Shown here: positions 39,229-47,757 of the stretch, piece by piece
Layout of the letters: every line of letters starts with the position of its first letter
How positions within the stretch are numbered: the first letter of the stretch is position 1
Notes under the pieces: generated by a model
What the model saw: the letters and a program-made list of their open reading frames with translations, nothing else
What the model was told of the DNA's origin: nothing
Database searches by the model: none
Position numbers and translations under genes: made by a program
Source of the DNA: Pseudomonas abietaniphila
Lineage (GTDB): Bacteria; Pseudomonadota; Gammaproteobacteria; Pseudomonadales; Pseudomonadaceae
NCBI RefSeq assembly: GCF_039697315.1
Contig: NZ_CP155619.1
Span: 3,534,001 to 3,598,000 of the forward strand
Reading direction: 5' to 3'
Length of the DNA stretch: 64,000 bases

Positions 39229-39759
39229 TCATTCAGCGAGGTCCTGCTCCTCAATGGTGATGTGGTGGTTGGTGAATACGCAGATGTCGCCCGCGATGTG
39301 CAGGGCCGTCTCGGCGATTTCACGCGCCGACAGTTCGGTTTTCAACAGTAGGGCGCGCGCGGCGGCCTGGGCGAAAGCACCGCCGGAACCCATGGCGATC
39401 AAGCCGTCCTCGGGCTCTACGACGTCACCGTTGCCGGTGATGATCAGCGAGGCATCTTTGTTGGCAACGGCCAACATGGCCTCCAGGCGGCTCAGAGAGC
39501 GGTCGGTCCGCCAGTCTTTCGCCAGCTCGACGGCTGCACGGACGAGGTGGCCCTGGTGTTTTTCCAGCTGAGCTTCGAAGCGTTCGAACAGGGTGAAGGC
39601 GTCGGCAGTGGCCCCTGCGAAACCGGCGATGACCTGACCGTGATAAAGACGGCGGACTTTTTTGGCGTTGCCTTTCATGACGGTGTTGCCGAGGGAAACC
39701 TGGCCGTCACCCGCCATAACGACTTTGCCTTGGCGGCGCACTGAAACGATGGTGGTCAA
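39229..39759 (-). CDS. hslV: ATP-dependent protease proteolytic subunit HslV
   Basis: 176 residues from a TTG codon at 39757-39759. Translation begins TTG-ACC-ACC, giving [21 protein letters not shown]; Thr2 becomes the N-terminal catalytic threonine after Met removal. GGAG lies 9 bases before the TTG, while the GTG five codons upstream has no site and would add residues before the catalytic Thr. Motifs: [18 protein letters not shown] and [17 protein letters not shown]. 68 bases upstream of hslU. Confidence 0.95.
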   Translation of the reverse strand: MTTIVSVRRQGKVVMAGDGQVSLGNTVMKGNAKKVRRLYHGQVIAGFAGATADAFTLFERFEAQLEKHQGHLVRAAVELAKDWRTDRSLSRLEAMLAVANKDASLIITGNGDVVEPEDGLIAMGSGGAFAQAAARALLLKTELSAREIAETALHIAGDICVFTNHHITIEEQDLAE

Positions 39760-39894
39760 GGGGAGAGTCTCCACGCTGCGGGGCGAAAATGCCCTGATGG
39801 AAACTCATATGGGGGTGGGGGCGGGTATTTCAACTGCCGGAGGGGTTGGGGGATGAATGGCAGCTGTGGGTAATCGCAGGATGCTGCATCCCAC

Positions 39895-39983
39895 TGTAGG
39901 AGCGCGCTTGCCCGCGAAGGCTCCGTGTCAGACGGCATATTCGTTTATGACACACCGCATTCGCGGGCAAGCGCGCTCCTACA
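39895..39983. repeat. REP doublet upstream of hslV
   Basis: Arms start TGTAGGAGCGCGCTTGCCCG at 39895 and end at 39983. The loop contains GTGTCAGACGG...ATGACACACC. Same subfamily as the pha-locus copies. Confidence 0.92.
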
Positions 39984-40001
39984 CTGGAATGCGCAGGCTT
40001 T

Positions 40002-40694
40002 TTATCGGCTTTGACGCTGTTGCAGCAACAGGTTGCTGAACCCGCCACCGGCCAACTGCTTCTGTGCGGTCGTCAGCTGTTCGCGGTTGCTGAACGGGCC
40101 TACCAGCACGCGGTACCAGGTTTCATCCTTGACCGTACCCGACTCGACCGTCGCGGCCTGGCCCAGCAGAATGATTTGCGCACGCACCTTGTCAGCATCG
40201 GCCTGCTTGCGGAACGAACCCGCCTGCAGGAAGAACGTTGTTACAGGGGCTGGTTTGTTAACCGGTGGCGCCGGAGGAGGCGTCAGGCCGCTGAGCGCCG
40301 CCTGAGCGCGGGCCGTGTCTATCTTCGCCGCCTGTTCAGGAGTGACCGGCGTCGTTGGCGCGACCACGGGAGGCGGTGTCTTCTCGGGCACCGCTTCGTT
40401 CGGGACGATGACTTCCGACTCAGGCAGCAAGGTATAGAAGTCGTACTTCGGCTTGACCGGCGCGGTCGGGCTCGGCGGCGTCTTGTTCGCCTCGGCGATC
40501 TTTGCGGCCTTGGCGTCAGCCTTGGTGCGCTTGATGTCGTCGCCGCTGCCGGGCTCCAGTTTCATCAGGAAAACGATGAAGGCGCCAACGGACAGGCCGA
40601 TCGCCAGCCACAGCCATCCCGGAATCGGCTTCTTTGCGGGGGCCTCGTACCGGCTGGCGCCGCGCTTGGGAGCAGGTTTCTTTTTGACTGCCAA
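40002..40694 (-). CDS. SPOR-domain membrane protein (FtsN-like)
   Basis: 230 residues from a TTG at 40692-40694, one base after the argS stop, with GGAG 10 bases upstream inside the end of argS. Basic N-terminus (AVKKKPAPKRGASRYEAPAKKP), one membrane segment at about 26-44 (GWLWLAIGLSVGAFIVFL), a Pro/Ala-rich periplasmic linker, and a C-terminal SPOR domain (about 150-226; TFFLQAGSFRKQADADKVRAQ...WYRVLVGPFSNREQL) that binds denuded septal peptidoglycan. This is the layout of FtsN, so a role at the septum is likely, but the linker lacks clear FtsN essential-motif evidence. Translation is coupled to argS. Confidence 0.9.
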   Translation of the reverse strand: MAVKKKPAPKRGASRYEAPAKKPIPGWLWLAIGLSVGAFIVFLMKLEPGSGDDIKRTKADAKAAKIAEANKTPPSPTAPVKPKYDFYTLLPESEVIVPNEAVPEKTPPPVVAPTTPVTPEQAAKIDTARAQAALSGLTPPPAPPVNKPAPVTTFFLQAGSFRKQADADKVRAQIILLGQAATVESGTVKDETWYRVLVGPFSNREQLTTAQKQLAGGGFSNLLLQQRQSR

Positions 40695-40695
40695 C

Positions 40696-42441
40696 TTACA
40701 TACGCTCCAGAGTTTCCAGACCCAGCAGTTGCAGGCCTTGCTTGAGGGTGCGACCGGTCAGGTGCGCGAGGCGCAGACGGCTTTGCTGTTGCTCGGGGTT
40801 TTCTGCGTTCAGGATCGGGCAGTTCTCGTAGAAACTCGAGAACAGACCCGCCAGATCGTACAGGTAGGCGCACAGCACGTGCGGTGTGCCTTTGTCGGCG
40901 ACGTTGTTCACGGTTTCGCCGAACTGCGCCAGGCGCGCCGCCAGGTCCTGTTCCTGCGGTGCGTCGAGGATGATCTGGCCTTTGCTTTCGTCGAATGTCT
41001 CGCCTTTCTCTTCCAGCTTACGGAACACACCGACCACACGGGTGTAGGCGTACAGCAGGTAAGGCGCGGTGTTGCCTTCGAAGCTCAACATCTGATCGAA
41101 GTTGAAGCTGTAATCGCTGGCGCGGTGCTTCGACAAGTCGGCGTATTTGACGGCGCTGATGCCCACGGCCTTGGCGATGGTGCGCAGTTCGTCTTCGGCG
41201 ACTTCAGGATTTTTCTCTTTCACCAGCACGTAGGCGCGCTCTTCGGCTTCGTCCAGCAGGTCGACCAGCTTGACGGTGCCGCCATCGCGGGTCTTGAACG
41301 GACGGCCATCGGCGCCGTTCATGGTGCCAAAGCCCATATGCTCCATTTGCATGCCGTTGGTCACGAAGCCTGCGCGACGGGCCACTTCGAACACTTGCTG
41401 GAAGTGCAGGGCCTGACGTTGATCGACGAAGTAAAGCGCGCGGTCGGCTTTCAGGACGTTGCTGCGGTAGCGGACGGCCGCCAGGTCAGTGGTCGCGTAC
41501 AGATAACCGCCACCGGCTTTCTGCACGATCACGGGCAGCGGTGTGCCTTCTGCGGTCTTGAATTCTTCGAGGAACACGCACTGGGCGCCGTTGCTCTCGA
41601 CCAGCAGCCCGGCCTTCTTCAGGTCGGCGACGACATTGGCCAGGTCGTCGTTGTAGGCGCTTTCGCCCATCACGTCCTTCGGCGTCAGTTTGACGTTCAG
41701 CCGTTCGTACACTTGCTGACAGTGCGACAGCGAGATGTCCTTGAAGCGGGTCCACAGCTTTAGGCACTCAGGGTCGCCCGCTTGCAGCTTGACTACCAGG
41801 CCGCGCGCACGCTCGGCAAATTCTTCTGACTCATCGAAGCGACCCTTGGCGGCGCGGTAGAAATTCTCCAGGTCCGACAGCTCGTCGCTGGTGGCCGGGG
41901 TTTCCTGAAGGTAGGCCAGCAGCATGCCGAACTGGGTGCCCCAGTCGCCGACGTGGTTCTGGCGGATGACGGTGTCGCCAAGGAATTCGAGAACGCTGGC
42001 CACGCCGTCGCCAATGATGGTCGAACGCAGGTGACCGACGTGCATTTCTTTGGCCAGGTTCGGCGCCGACAGATCGACCACGACGCGCTGCGCAGGGCCG
42101 TTCTTGCGGACCGACAAGGTGACGTCGGCCAGCGCGGCATCGAGGCGCGACGCCAGGGCCTGAGTGTTCTGGAAGAAATTGAGGAAGCCTGGACCGGCAA
42201 TATCGACCTTGCTGATCTGCTCGTCGGCGGGCAGCGCGGCAACGATTTTTTCAGCCAGATCGCGAGGTTTCATGCCCGCAGGCTTGGCCAGCATCATGGC
42301 GATGTTGCTGGCGAAGTCGCCGTTTTTCTTGTCCTTGGCGTTTTCCACCTGAATCGCCGGCGTCAGCCCTTCCGGCAAGACGCCTTCGGTGACGAGTTGG
42401 CTCAGAGCTTCTTGGATCAGCTGGCGAATGGTGTCTTTCAT
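40696..42441 (-). CDS. argS: Arginyl-tRNA synthetase
   Basis: 581 residues from the ATG at 42439-42441, with AGAGAG upstream. Class I synthetase with the N-terminal Add1 domain, the HIGH signature as HVGH in [20 protein letters not shown], and the C-terminal DALR anticodon-binding domain ([42 protein letters not shown]). The KMSKS loop is degenerate, as is usual for ArgS ([10 protein letters not shown]). The last codons are ERM-stop. It directly precedes the SPOR gene. Confidence 0.97.
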   Translation of the reverse strand: MKDTIRQLIQEALSQLVTEGVLPEGLTPAIQVENAKDKKNGDFASNIAMMLAKPAGMKPRDLAEKIVAALPADEQISKVDIAGPGFLNFFQNTQALASRLDAALADVTLSVRKNGPAQRVVVDLSAPNLAKEMHVGHLRSTIIGDGVASVLEFLGDTVIRQNHVGDWGTQFGMLLAYLQETPATSDELSDLENFYRAAKGRFDESEEFAERARGLVVKLQAGDPECLKLWTRFKDISLSHCQQVYERLNVKLTPKDVMGESAYNDDLANVVADLKKAGLLVESNGAQCVFLEEFKTAEGTPLPVIVQKAGGGYLYATTDLAAVRYRSNVLKADRALYFVDQRQALHFQQVFEVARRAGFVTNGMQMEHMGFGTMNGADGRPFKTRDGGTVKLVDLLDEAEERAYVLVKEKNPEVAEDELRTIAKAVGISAVKYADLSKHRASDYSFNFDQMLSFEGNTAPYLLYAYTRVVGVFRKLEEKGETFDESKGQIILDAPQEQDLAARLAQFGETVNNVADKGTPHVLCAYLYDLAGLFSSFYENCPILNAENPEQQQSRLRLAHLTGRTLKQGLQLLGLETLERM

Positions 42442-42574
42442 GGTGCTCTCTTTCGACCGCAAGCGCGGCAGCGCTCGATGCGCGGGTGGAAAAACTGGGC
42501 ATTATCCGTTGCCGGAGCCACCTTGCCAACCGCGATGGATGCGCGGTTGTGATTTTGGTCGCGACCGCAATCAC

Positions 42575-42712
42575 CTGTAGGAGCGTGGCTTGTCCCGCGA
42601 TCTGGCGCGCAGCGGCAGCATACCCTGTGGGTGCGGTCCGTCAGAATGAGCCTAGGTGCGCAGGCTGACGACTGCTACGCAGCCTATCGCGGGACAAGCC
42701 ACGCTCCTACAG
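42575..42712. repeat. REP doublet between priA and argS
   Basis: 27-base perfect arms at 42575-42601 and 42686-42712 (core GGAGCGTGGCTTGTCCCGCG) around an 84-base loop. Same subfamily as 9204-9355. Confidence 0.92.
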
Positions 42713-42726
42713 GCTCGGTTGCACCC

Positions 42727-44946
42727 TCAATAAAGATCCACCGGATCGACATCCAGCGACCACCTGACCTGTCGCCCGCTCGGCATGTTTTCAAGGGCCA
42801 GCAGCCAGGTCGCCAACAGTTTGTGCAACGGCGCGCGGGCGCTGGCCTGGACCAGCAATTGCGCGCGGTATCGACCGGCACGGCGTTCCATGGGAGCCGG
42901 AACCGGGCCCAACAGTTCAATTCCACCCAACGCCATTTCCTTCAACAGGTGCTCCGCTTCCGTGCAGGCTTCGTCGAGAAATCCCTCAGCCTGACCCGGC
43001 TTGTGCGCTTCGGCGCGCAACAACGCCAGATGCGAAAACGGCGGCAAGCCGGCAGCGCGGCGCTCACTCAAGGCTTGTTCGGCGAAGGCGAAATAGCCCT
43101 GCTCGGTCAGCTGAATCAACAGGGGATGTTCGGCCAGGTGCGTCTGAATGATCACCTTGCCCGGCTCCTCCGCGCGCCCGGCCCGGCCCGCCACCTGCAC
43201 GATCAGCTGCGCCATCCGCTCGCTGGCCCGGAAGTCGCCAGAGAACAAACCGCCGTCGGCGTCCAGAATCGACACCAGCGTCACGCGCGGGAAGTGATGC
43301 CCTTTGGCAAGCATCTGTGTGCCGACCAGAATGCACGGCTGGCCTTTTTGAATCGTCGCGAACAGCTGATTCATCGCGTCCTTGCGCGAGGTGCTGTCGC
43401 GGTCGACGCGCAGCACCGGATAGTCGGGGAACAGGATCGCCAGCCGCTCTTCGGCGCGCTCGGTGCCTGCGCCGACCGGGCGTAGATCGACTTTTCCGCA
43501 GGCCGGGCAATTGCGAGGCACGCGCTCGACATGGCCGCAGTGGTGGCAGCGCAGCTCGCCCGAGCGCTGATGAACGGTCATGCGCGCATCGCAGCGGTTG
43601 CACTCCGACAACCAGCCACAGTCGTGGCACAGCAATGTCGGCGCAAAGCCTCGGCGGTTGAGGAAGACCAGCACCTGCTGGCCTGCCGCCAATGTTTGGC
43701 CGATGGCTTGCTGCATCGGTCCGGAGATTCCGCTGTCCAGCGGCCGGCTTTTCACGTCCAGGCGCAGGAAACGGGGCTGTTGTGCGCCACCGGCACGTTG
43801 ATTCAGCCGCAGCAGCGCGTAACGGCCGGTGTAGGCGTTGTGAAGACTTTCCAGTGAAGGCGTGGCCGAGCCCAGCACAATCGGGATGTCTTCCTGCCGC
43901 GCGCGCACCAGCGCCAGGTCGCGAGCGTGATACCGAAGGCCTTCTTGCTGTTTATAAGAGCCGTCGTGTTCTTCGTCGATAATGATCAGGCCGGGATTTT
44001 TCATCGGCGTGAACAGCGCGGAACGAGTTCCAATAATGATGTCGGCTTCGCCATCACGCGCCGCCAGCCACGCATCCAGGCGGTCGCGGTCGTTCACGGC
44101 CGAGTGCAGCAGGGCGATGCGTGCGTTGAAGCGCTGTTCGAAACGGGCGAGTGTCTGCGGGCCGAGATTGATCTCGGGGATCAGCACCAGCGCCTGTTTC
44201 CCGGCCTCCAGCGTCTCGCGGATCAGTTGCAGGTAGACCTCGGTCTTGCCGCTGCCGGTCACCCCGGCCAGCAGCGAGGCGTGAAAGCTGCCGAAGCCCG
44301 AACGGATCGCTTCGTAGGCCGCGCGCTGTTCAGTGTTCAGTGCCAATTCCGGCTGCGCCAGCCAGTGCTCGTGTCGCGCCGCAGGGGCATGGCCGCGCAC
44401 TTCAACCGTTACCAGCTGCTTGGCCAGCAACAGGTTCAGGCTGTCCCGGTTCAGCATCAGTTTGCTCAACAATTGATGAGCAACGCCGTGAGGATGCTGC
44501 GCCAGGGTTCTGAGGGCTTCTTTCTGTTTGGGCGCGCGGGCAATGCGCGGGTCATCCACGCTCGCGCCTTCTGCAACCTGCCAGAAACGTTCCTGACGGG
44601 CTTCTGCCGGTTCGCCCTGACGCAGCAACACCGGCAGCGCCCAGCTCAAGGTGTCGCCGAGGCTGTGCTGATAGTACTGAGCAGTCCAGAGGCAGAGCTT
44701 GAAAAGCGAGGGCGGCAGCGGCGCTTCCTGGTCCAGCAGGGCGATCGCAGGCTTTAATTTGTCAGCGGGTACTTCGCTGTGATCGGTGACTTCCACGAGA
44801 ATCCCGATCATTTCCCGACGGCCAAACGGGACCCTCAGGCGCATGCCAGGCTGCAGGGCGCTGCGCGCGACTCCGGCGGGAGCGCGGTAATCGAACAGGC
44901 GACGCAGGGGCGAGGGCAGGGCGAGGCGCAGTATGGCGTCGGGCAC
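42727..44946 (-). CDS. priA: Primosomal replication protein N' (PriA helicase)
   Basis: 739 residues. 3'-to-5' superfamily 2 helicase that restarts stalled forks. N-terminal DNA-binding domain (PDAILRLALPSPLRRLFDYRAP), Walker A GVTGSGKTEVYLQ, Walker B variant IDEEHD, and a zinc-binding insertion with paired cysteines (LLCHDCGWLSECNRCDARMT / LRCHHCGHVERVPRNCPACG). The helicase C-terminal motif QVAGRAGRAEEPG is intact. Complete; divergent from rpmE. Confidence 0.97.
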   Translation of the reverse strand: MPDAILRLALPSPLRRLFDYRAPAGVARSALQPGMRLRVPFGRREMIGILVEVTDHSEVPADKLKPAIALLDQEAPLPPSLFKLCLWTAQYYQHSLGDTLSWALPVLLRQGEPAEARQERFWQVAEGASVDDPRIARAPKQKEALRTLAQHPHGVAHQLLSKLMLNRDSLNLLLAKQLVTVEVRGHAPAARHEHWLAQPELALNTEQRAAYEAIRSGFGSFHASLLAGVTGSGKTEVYLQLIRETLEAGKQALVLIPEINLGPQTLARFEQRFNARIALLHSAVNDRDRLDAWLAARDGEADIIIGTRSALFTPMKNPGLIIIDEEHDGSYKQQEGLRYHARDLALVRARQEDIPIVLGSATPSLESLHNAYTGRYALLRLNQRAGGAQQPRFLRLDVKSRPLDSGISGPMQQAIGQTLAAGQQVLVFLNRRGFAPTLLCHDCGWLSECNRCDARMTVHQRSGELRCHHCGHVERVPRNCPACGKVDLRPVGAGTERAEERLAILFPDYPVLRVDRDSTSRKDAMNQLFATIQKGQPCILVGTQMLAKGHHFPRVTLVSILDADGGLFSGDFRASERMAQLIVQVAGRAGRAEEPGKVIIQTHLAEHPLLIQLTEQGYFAFAEQALSERRAAGLPPFSHLALLRAEAHKPGQAEGFLDEACTEAEHLLKEMALGGIELLGPVPAPMERRAGRYRAQLLVQASARAPLHKLLATWLLALENMPSGRQVRWSLDVDPVDLY

Positions 44947-45016
44947 GCGGGGGATTTCCTGTTACGGAGTATGACCAAGGGCGCGATCTTAGCAGACGAC
45001 CGGCGTCAACGTGCCC

Positions 45017-45044
45017 TTGCGTCATTTGCAAGCTCTGTTAATAT
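45017..45044 (+). promoter_or_regulatory. Sigma-70 promoter of rpmE
   Basis: TTGCGT (45017-45022), 16-base spacer, TAATAT (45039-45044), about 70 bases before the rpmE start. It lies in the priA/rpmE divergent gap. Confidence 0.6.
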
Positions 45045-45058
45045 GCGCGGCCTAATTC

Positions 45059-45095
45059 CGTGCGGTATTCAACAATAGTGTTGGGTGGCGGCACG
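45059..45095 (+). promoter_or_regulatory. Structured leader of rpmE mRNA (candidate L31 autoregulatory site)
   Basis: Outer stem CGTGC (45059-45063) / GCACG (45091-45095) encloses an inner stem CAACA (45070-45074) / TGTTG (45079-45083) with an ATAG loop. It ends about 10 bases before the GAGGAA ribosome site of rpmE. Ribosomal protein leaders of this kind can bind the encoded protein; L31 leaders are known in other gammaproteobacteria. Binding here is inferred. Confidence 0.45.
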
Positions 45096-45114
45096 CTAGC
45101 CTGAGGAAATACCG

Positions 45115-45336
45115 ATGAAAGCTGATATCCATCCAGTTTACGAAGACGTCGTTGCGACCTGCAGCTGCGGCAACGTCATCCACACCCGTTCGAACCTGGC
45201 CAAGCCGCTGAGCCTGGACGTGTGCAACGAGTGCCACCCGTTCTACACCGGTAAGCAAAAGACTCTGGACGTTGGCGGCCGCGTCGACAAGTTCAAGTCG
45301 CGTTTCGGTGCGTTCGGCGCAACCAAAGCGAAGTAA
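45115..45336 (+). CDS. rpmE: 50S ribosomal protein L31 (zinc-binding type)
   Basis: 73 residues. Cys16, Cys18, Cys37 and Cys40 (TCSCGN, VCNECH) are the zinc ligands of the C+ form, so this is the zinc-replete L31 and not the cysteine-free alternative. [24 protein letters not shown] is the family tail. It has a promoter and a structured leader upstream; an intrinsic terminator falls 45 bases after the stop, inside the next reading frame. Confidence 0.97.
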   Translation: MKADIHPVYEDVVATCSCGNVIHTRSNLAKPLSLDVCNECHPFYTGKQKTLDVGGRVDKFKSRFGAFGATKAK

Positions 45337-45338
45337 GA

Positions 45339-46163
45339 GTGGTCATTCTGGATCGCTCCCCGAGCTACTCCAGGCTGCTCAAAAAGGCGTCCCTTGCGGG
45401 CGCCTTTTTTGTGTCTGCGATTTGGCTCTCCGCGGCTCAGGCGCTGTGCCCGGCGCCGGATTCCTTGCCCGTTGCACAGGTGCAGCGCGTGGTCGACGGC
45501 GACACGTTGCGCCTGAGCGACGGACGCAGCGTGCGCATGATCGGCCTCAATGCGCCAGAAACTGGCAAAAAAGGTCAGTCTGCCCAGCCATTCGCCGAAG
45601 CGGCCAAGCGTCGGCTGCAAACCTTGGTCGATGACAGCGGCGGTCAGGTCAGTCTGCGTGTCGGTGAACAGGCCACCGATCATTACGGACGCACCCTGGC
45701 CAATGTCTATGGCCGCAACGGCGCCAATCTGGAAGCGCAACTGCTGGCTGAAGGACTTGGTTATCTGGTCGCAGTGTCGCCCAACGTCGCGCTGGTCGAT
45801 TGCCAGCAGGCGGCGGAAAAGACGGCTCGTCAGGCGGGACTCGGCGTATGGCGCAACTCGCCGGTGCAGTCGCCGGATCAGGTCAGGACGGGCGGGTTCG
45901 CGGTGGTGTCGGGACAGGTCACGAACGTGCAGCGCAACGGGGGCGGGATCTGGATCGAGTTCTCAGATGCCCTGGTGCTGCGCATTGCGCCGGACCTGTT
46001 GAGACAATTCGACAGTGCGACGCTGTTACGGCTTAAAGGGCAACGGATTGAGGCGCGTGGCTGGATTGTGGATCGCTCCCGCCGCGGCGGACTGAAAGCA
46101 AATCAGGCGCGATGGATGATGCCGATTACGCATCCGGTCATGTTGAATACAACTGGCGGATAA
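45339..46163 (+). CDS. Secreted thermonuclease-family (SNase-like) protein
   Basis: 274 residues starting at a GTG two bases after the rpmE stop. A signal peptide of about 36 residues (LLKKASLAGAFFVSAIWLSAAQA) precedes the staphylococcal-nuclease domain: VQRVVDGDTLRLSDGRSVRMIGLNAPE, then DHYGRTLANVYG with the catalytic Asp, Arg and Glu positions present. A C-terminal extension of about 90 residues (from GGFAVVSGQVTNVQRNGGGIWIEF) looks like an OB-type fold and is usual in Pseudomonas homologues. Probably a periplasmic or secreted nuclease. The GTG is a best guess, because the signal peptide needs the codons before 45411; the ribosome site is weak. Confidence 0.85.
   Translation: MVILDRSPSYSRLLKKASLAGAFFVSAIWLSAAQALCPAPDSLPVAQVQRVVDGDTLRLSDGRSVRMIGLNAPETGKKGQSAQPFAEAAKRRLQTLVDDSGGQVSLRVGEQATDHYGRTLANVYGRNGANLEAQLLAEGLGYLVAVSPNVALVDCQQAAEKTARQAGLGVWRNSPVQSPDQVRTGGFAVVSGQVTNVQRNGGGIWIEFSDALVLRIAPDLLRQFDSATLLRLKGQRIEARGWIVDRSRRGGLKANQARWMMPITHPVMLNTTGG
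45381..45410 (+). terminator. Intrinsic terminator of rpmE inside the nuclease signal-peptide codons
   Basis: AAAAAGGCG and CCC (separated by one bulged T) pair with GGG and CGCCTTTTT across a TTGC loop, ending in six T. It is 45 bases downstream of the rpmE stop but also encodes KKASLAGAF of the nuclease signal peptide, so one sequence serves both purposes. Confidence 0.85.
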
Positions 46164-46344
46164 ATTTGTAGACAATATTCATCTCGCATTGTTTTCAATG
46201 AAAGCCTTGTATTTCGCGGTTCTTCGCTGAAAGTCGTAGATGCGACCTCTTGACACAGCTGACTCGCCAGTCTTGTTAGGACTTTGTGACTTGCGTATGC
46301 TCGGTCGTCCGTCTGTCCAACAGCAAAAAAAGCGGAATGCCCAC

Positions 46345-47613
46345 ATGTCAGATTTGAAAACTGCCGCTCTCGACTATCACGCCAATCCTCGTCCAGGGAA
46401 ACTGAGCGTCGAACTCACCAAAGCCACCGCCACAGCTCGCGATTTGTCACTGGCGTACAGCCCGGGCGTCGCTGAGCCGGTGCGTGAAATCGCACGCGAC
46501 CCTGAACTCGCTTACAAATACACCGGCAAAGGCAACCTGGTCGCGGTCATCTCCGATGGCACTGCGATCCTCGGCCTGGGCAACCTTGGTCCACTGGCTT
46601 CCAAGCCAGTCATGGAAGGTAAAGGTGTACTGTTCAAGCGCTTCGCGGGCATCGACGTGTTCGACATCGAAGTCGATTCGGAAAGCCCGCAGGCCTTCAT
46701 CGACACCGTCAAGCGCATTTCCATCACCTTCGGCGGCATCAACCTGGAAGACATCAAGGCACCTGAGTGCTTTGAGATCGAAAAGGCGCTGATCGAACAG
46801 TGCGACATTCCTGTGTTCCACGATGACCAGCACGGCACCGCGATCGTGACCGCAGCCGGCATGATCAACGCACTGGAAATCGCTGGCAAAACCCTTGAGC
46901 AGGCAAAGATTGTCTGTCTGGGTGCCGGTGCTGCGGCCATCTCCTGCATGAAATTGCTGGTGAGCATGGGCGCGAAGATCGAAAACATCTTCATGATCGA
47001 CCGTAACGGCGTGGTCCACGCTGACCGTTCCGACCTGAACCAATACAAAGCGCAGTTCGCTCACGCGACTGAAAAGCGCACGCTGGCCGATGCACTGGAT
47101 GGTGCTGATGTGTTCGTGGGTCTGTCCGGTCCTAACCTGCTGAGCGCTGAAGGCCTGAAGTCCATGGCCGCAAACCCGATCGTGTTCGCGTGCTCCAACC
47201 CTGATCCGGAAATCTCGCCGGAACTGGCTCACGCCACTCGCGACGACGTGATCATGGCGACCGGCCGTTCGGACTACCCGAACCAGGTCAACAACGTGCT
47301 GGGCTTCCCGTTCATCTTCCGTGGTGCACTGGACGTTCGCGCCAAGCGCATCAACGAAGAAATGAAGATCGCTGCAGCCAACGCCCTGCGTGAGCTGGCC
47401 AAGCTGCCGGTGCCTCAGGAAGTCTGCGACGCCTACGGCGGCATCAAGCTGGAGTTCGGTCGTGAGTACATCATTCCGAAGCCGATGGACGCACGCCTGC
47501 TGGGCCTGATCTCCGACGCGGTTGCCAAGGCAGCCATCGAGAGCGGCGTAGCGACCCTGCCGTACCCGAAACACTACCCGCTGAAAGGCGTGGATGACGT
47601 GTTTAACGGGTAA
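46345..47613 (+). CDS. maeB: NADP-type malic enzyme, short form
   Basis: 422 residues from the ATG at 46345 (MSDLKTAALDYHANPRPGKL) with GCGGA upstream. Decarboxylates malate to pyruvate with reduction of NAD(P). The malic N-terminal domain has YSPGVAEPVREIARDPE and FHDDQHGTAIVTAAG (metal site); the Rossmann motif is CLGAGAAAISC. It lacks the C-terminal phosphotransacetylase-like domain of E. coli MaeB (759 residues), as in other pseudomonads. A consensus TTGACA at 46250-46255 may be its -35, but the -10 is weak. Confidence 0.95.
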   Translation: MSDLKTAALDYHANPRPGKLSVELTKATATARDLSLAYSPGVAEPVREIARDPELAYKYTGKGNLVAVISDGTAILGLGNLGPLASKPVMEGKGVLFKRFAGIDVFDIEVDSESPQAFIDTVKRISITFGGINLEDIKAPECFEIEKALIEQCDIPVFHDDQHGTAIVTAAGMINALEIAGKTLEQAKIVCLGAGAAAISCMKLLVSMGAKIENIFMIDRNGVVHADRSDLNQYKAQFAHATEKRTLADALDGADVFVGLSGPNLLSAEGLKSMAANPIVFACSNPDPEISPELAHATRDDVIMATGRSDYPNQVNNVLGFPFIFRGALDVRAKRINEEMKIAAANALRELAKLPVPQEVCDAYGGIKLEFGREYIIPKPMDARLLGLISDAVAKAAIESGVATLPYPKHYPLKGVDDVFNG

Positions 47614-47624
47614 AGCAGTCGCTG

Positions 47625-47666
47625 CCCCACAAAAAAACCGGCCTTAGCGCCGGTTTTTTTGTGGGG
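47625..47666. terminator. Bidirectional terminator between maeB and mrcA
   Basis: CCCCACAAAAAAACCGGC / GCCGGTTTTTTTGTGGGG with a CTTAGC loop; 18-bp stem with internal A- and T-runs, so it can stop transcripts from both convergent genes. Confidence 0.95.
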
Positions 47667-47680
47667 CCGCTTCAAGCTGT

Positions 47681-47740
47681 AAGTCGCAAGCTGCAAGTAA
47701 AAGCGTGTGCGGTGCGGCTTTTACTTGCGGCTTGCAGCTT
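47681..47740. repeat. AGCTTGCAAG-type inverted repeat
   Basis: AAGTCGCAAGCTGCAAGTAAAAGC at its left and GCTTTTACTTGCGGC...at its right form an imperfect inverted repeat beside the maeB terminator. A related copy lies at 63591-63680. It is distinct from the TGTAGGAGC doublets. Confidence 0.75.
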
Positions 47741-47757
47741 GGTGCTCGTAGCTACTT

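Noticed and set aside
46250..46278. A sigma-70 promoter for maeB built on the perfect TTGACA at 46250
   Set aside because: No acceptable -10 hexamer occurs at 15 to 19 bases; kept only as a remark in the maeB entry.
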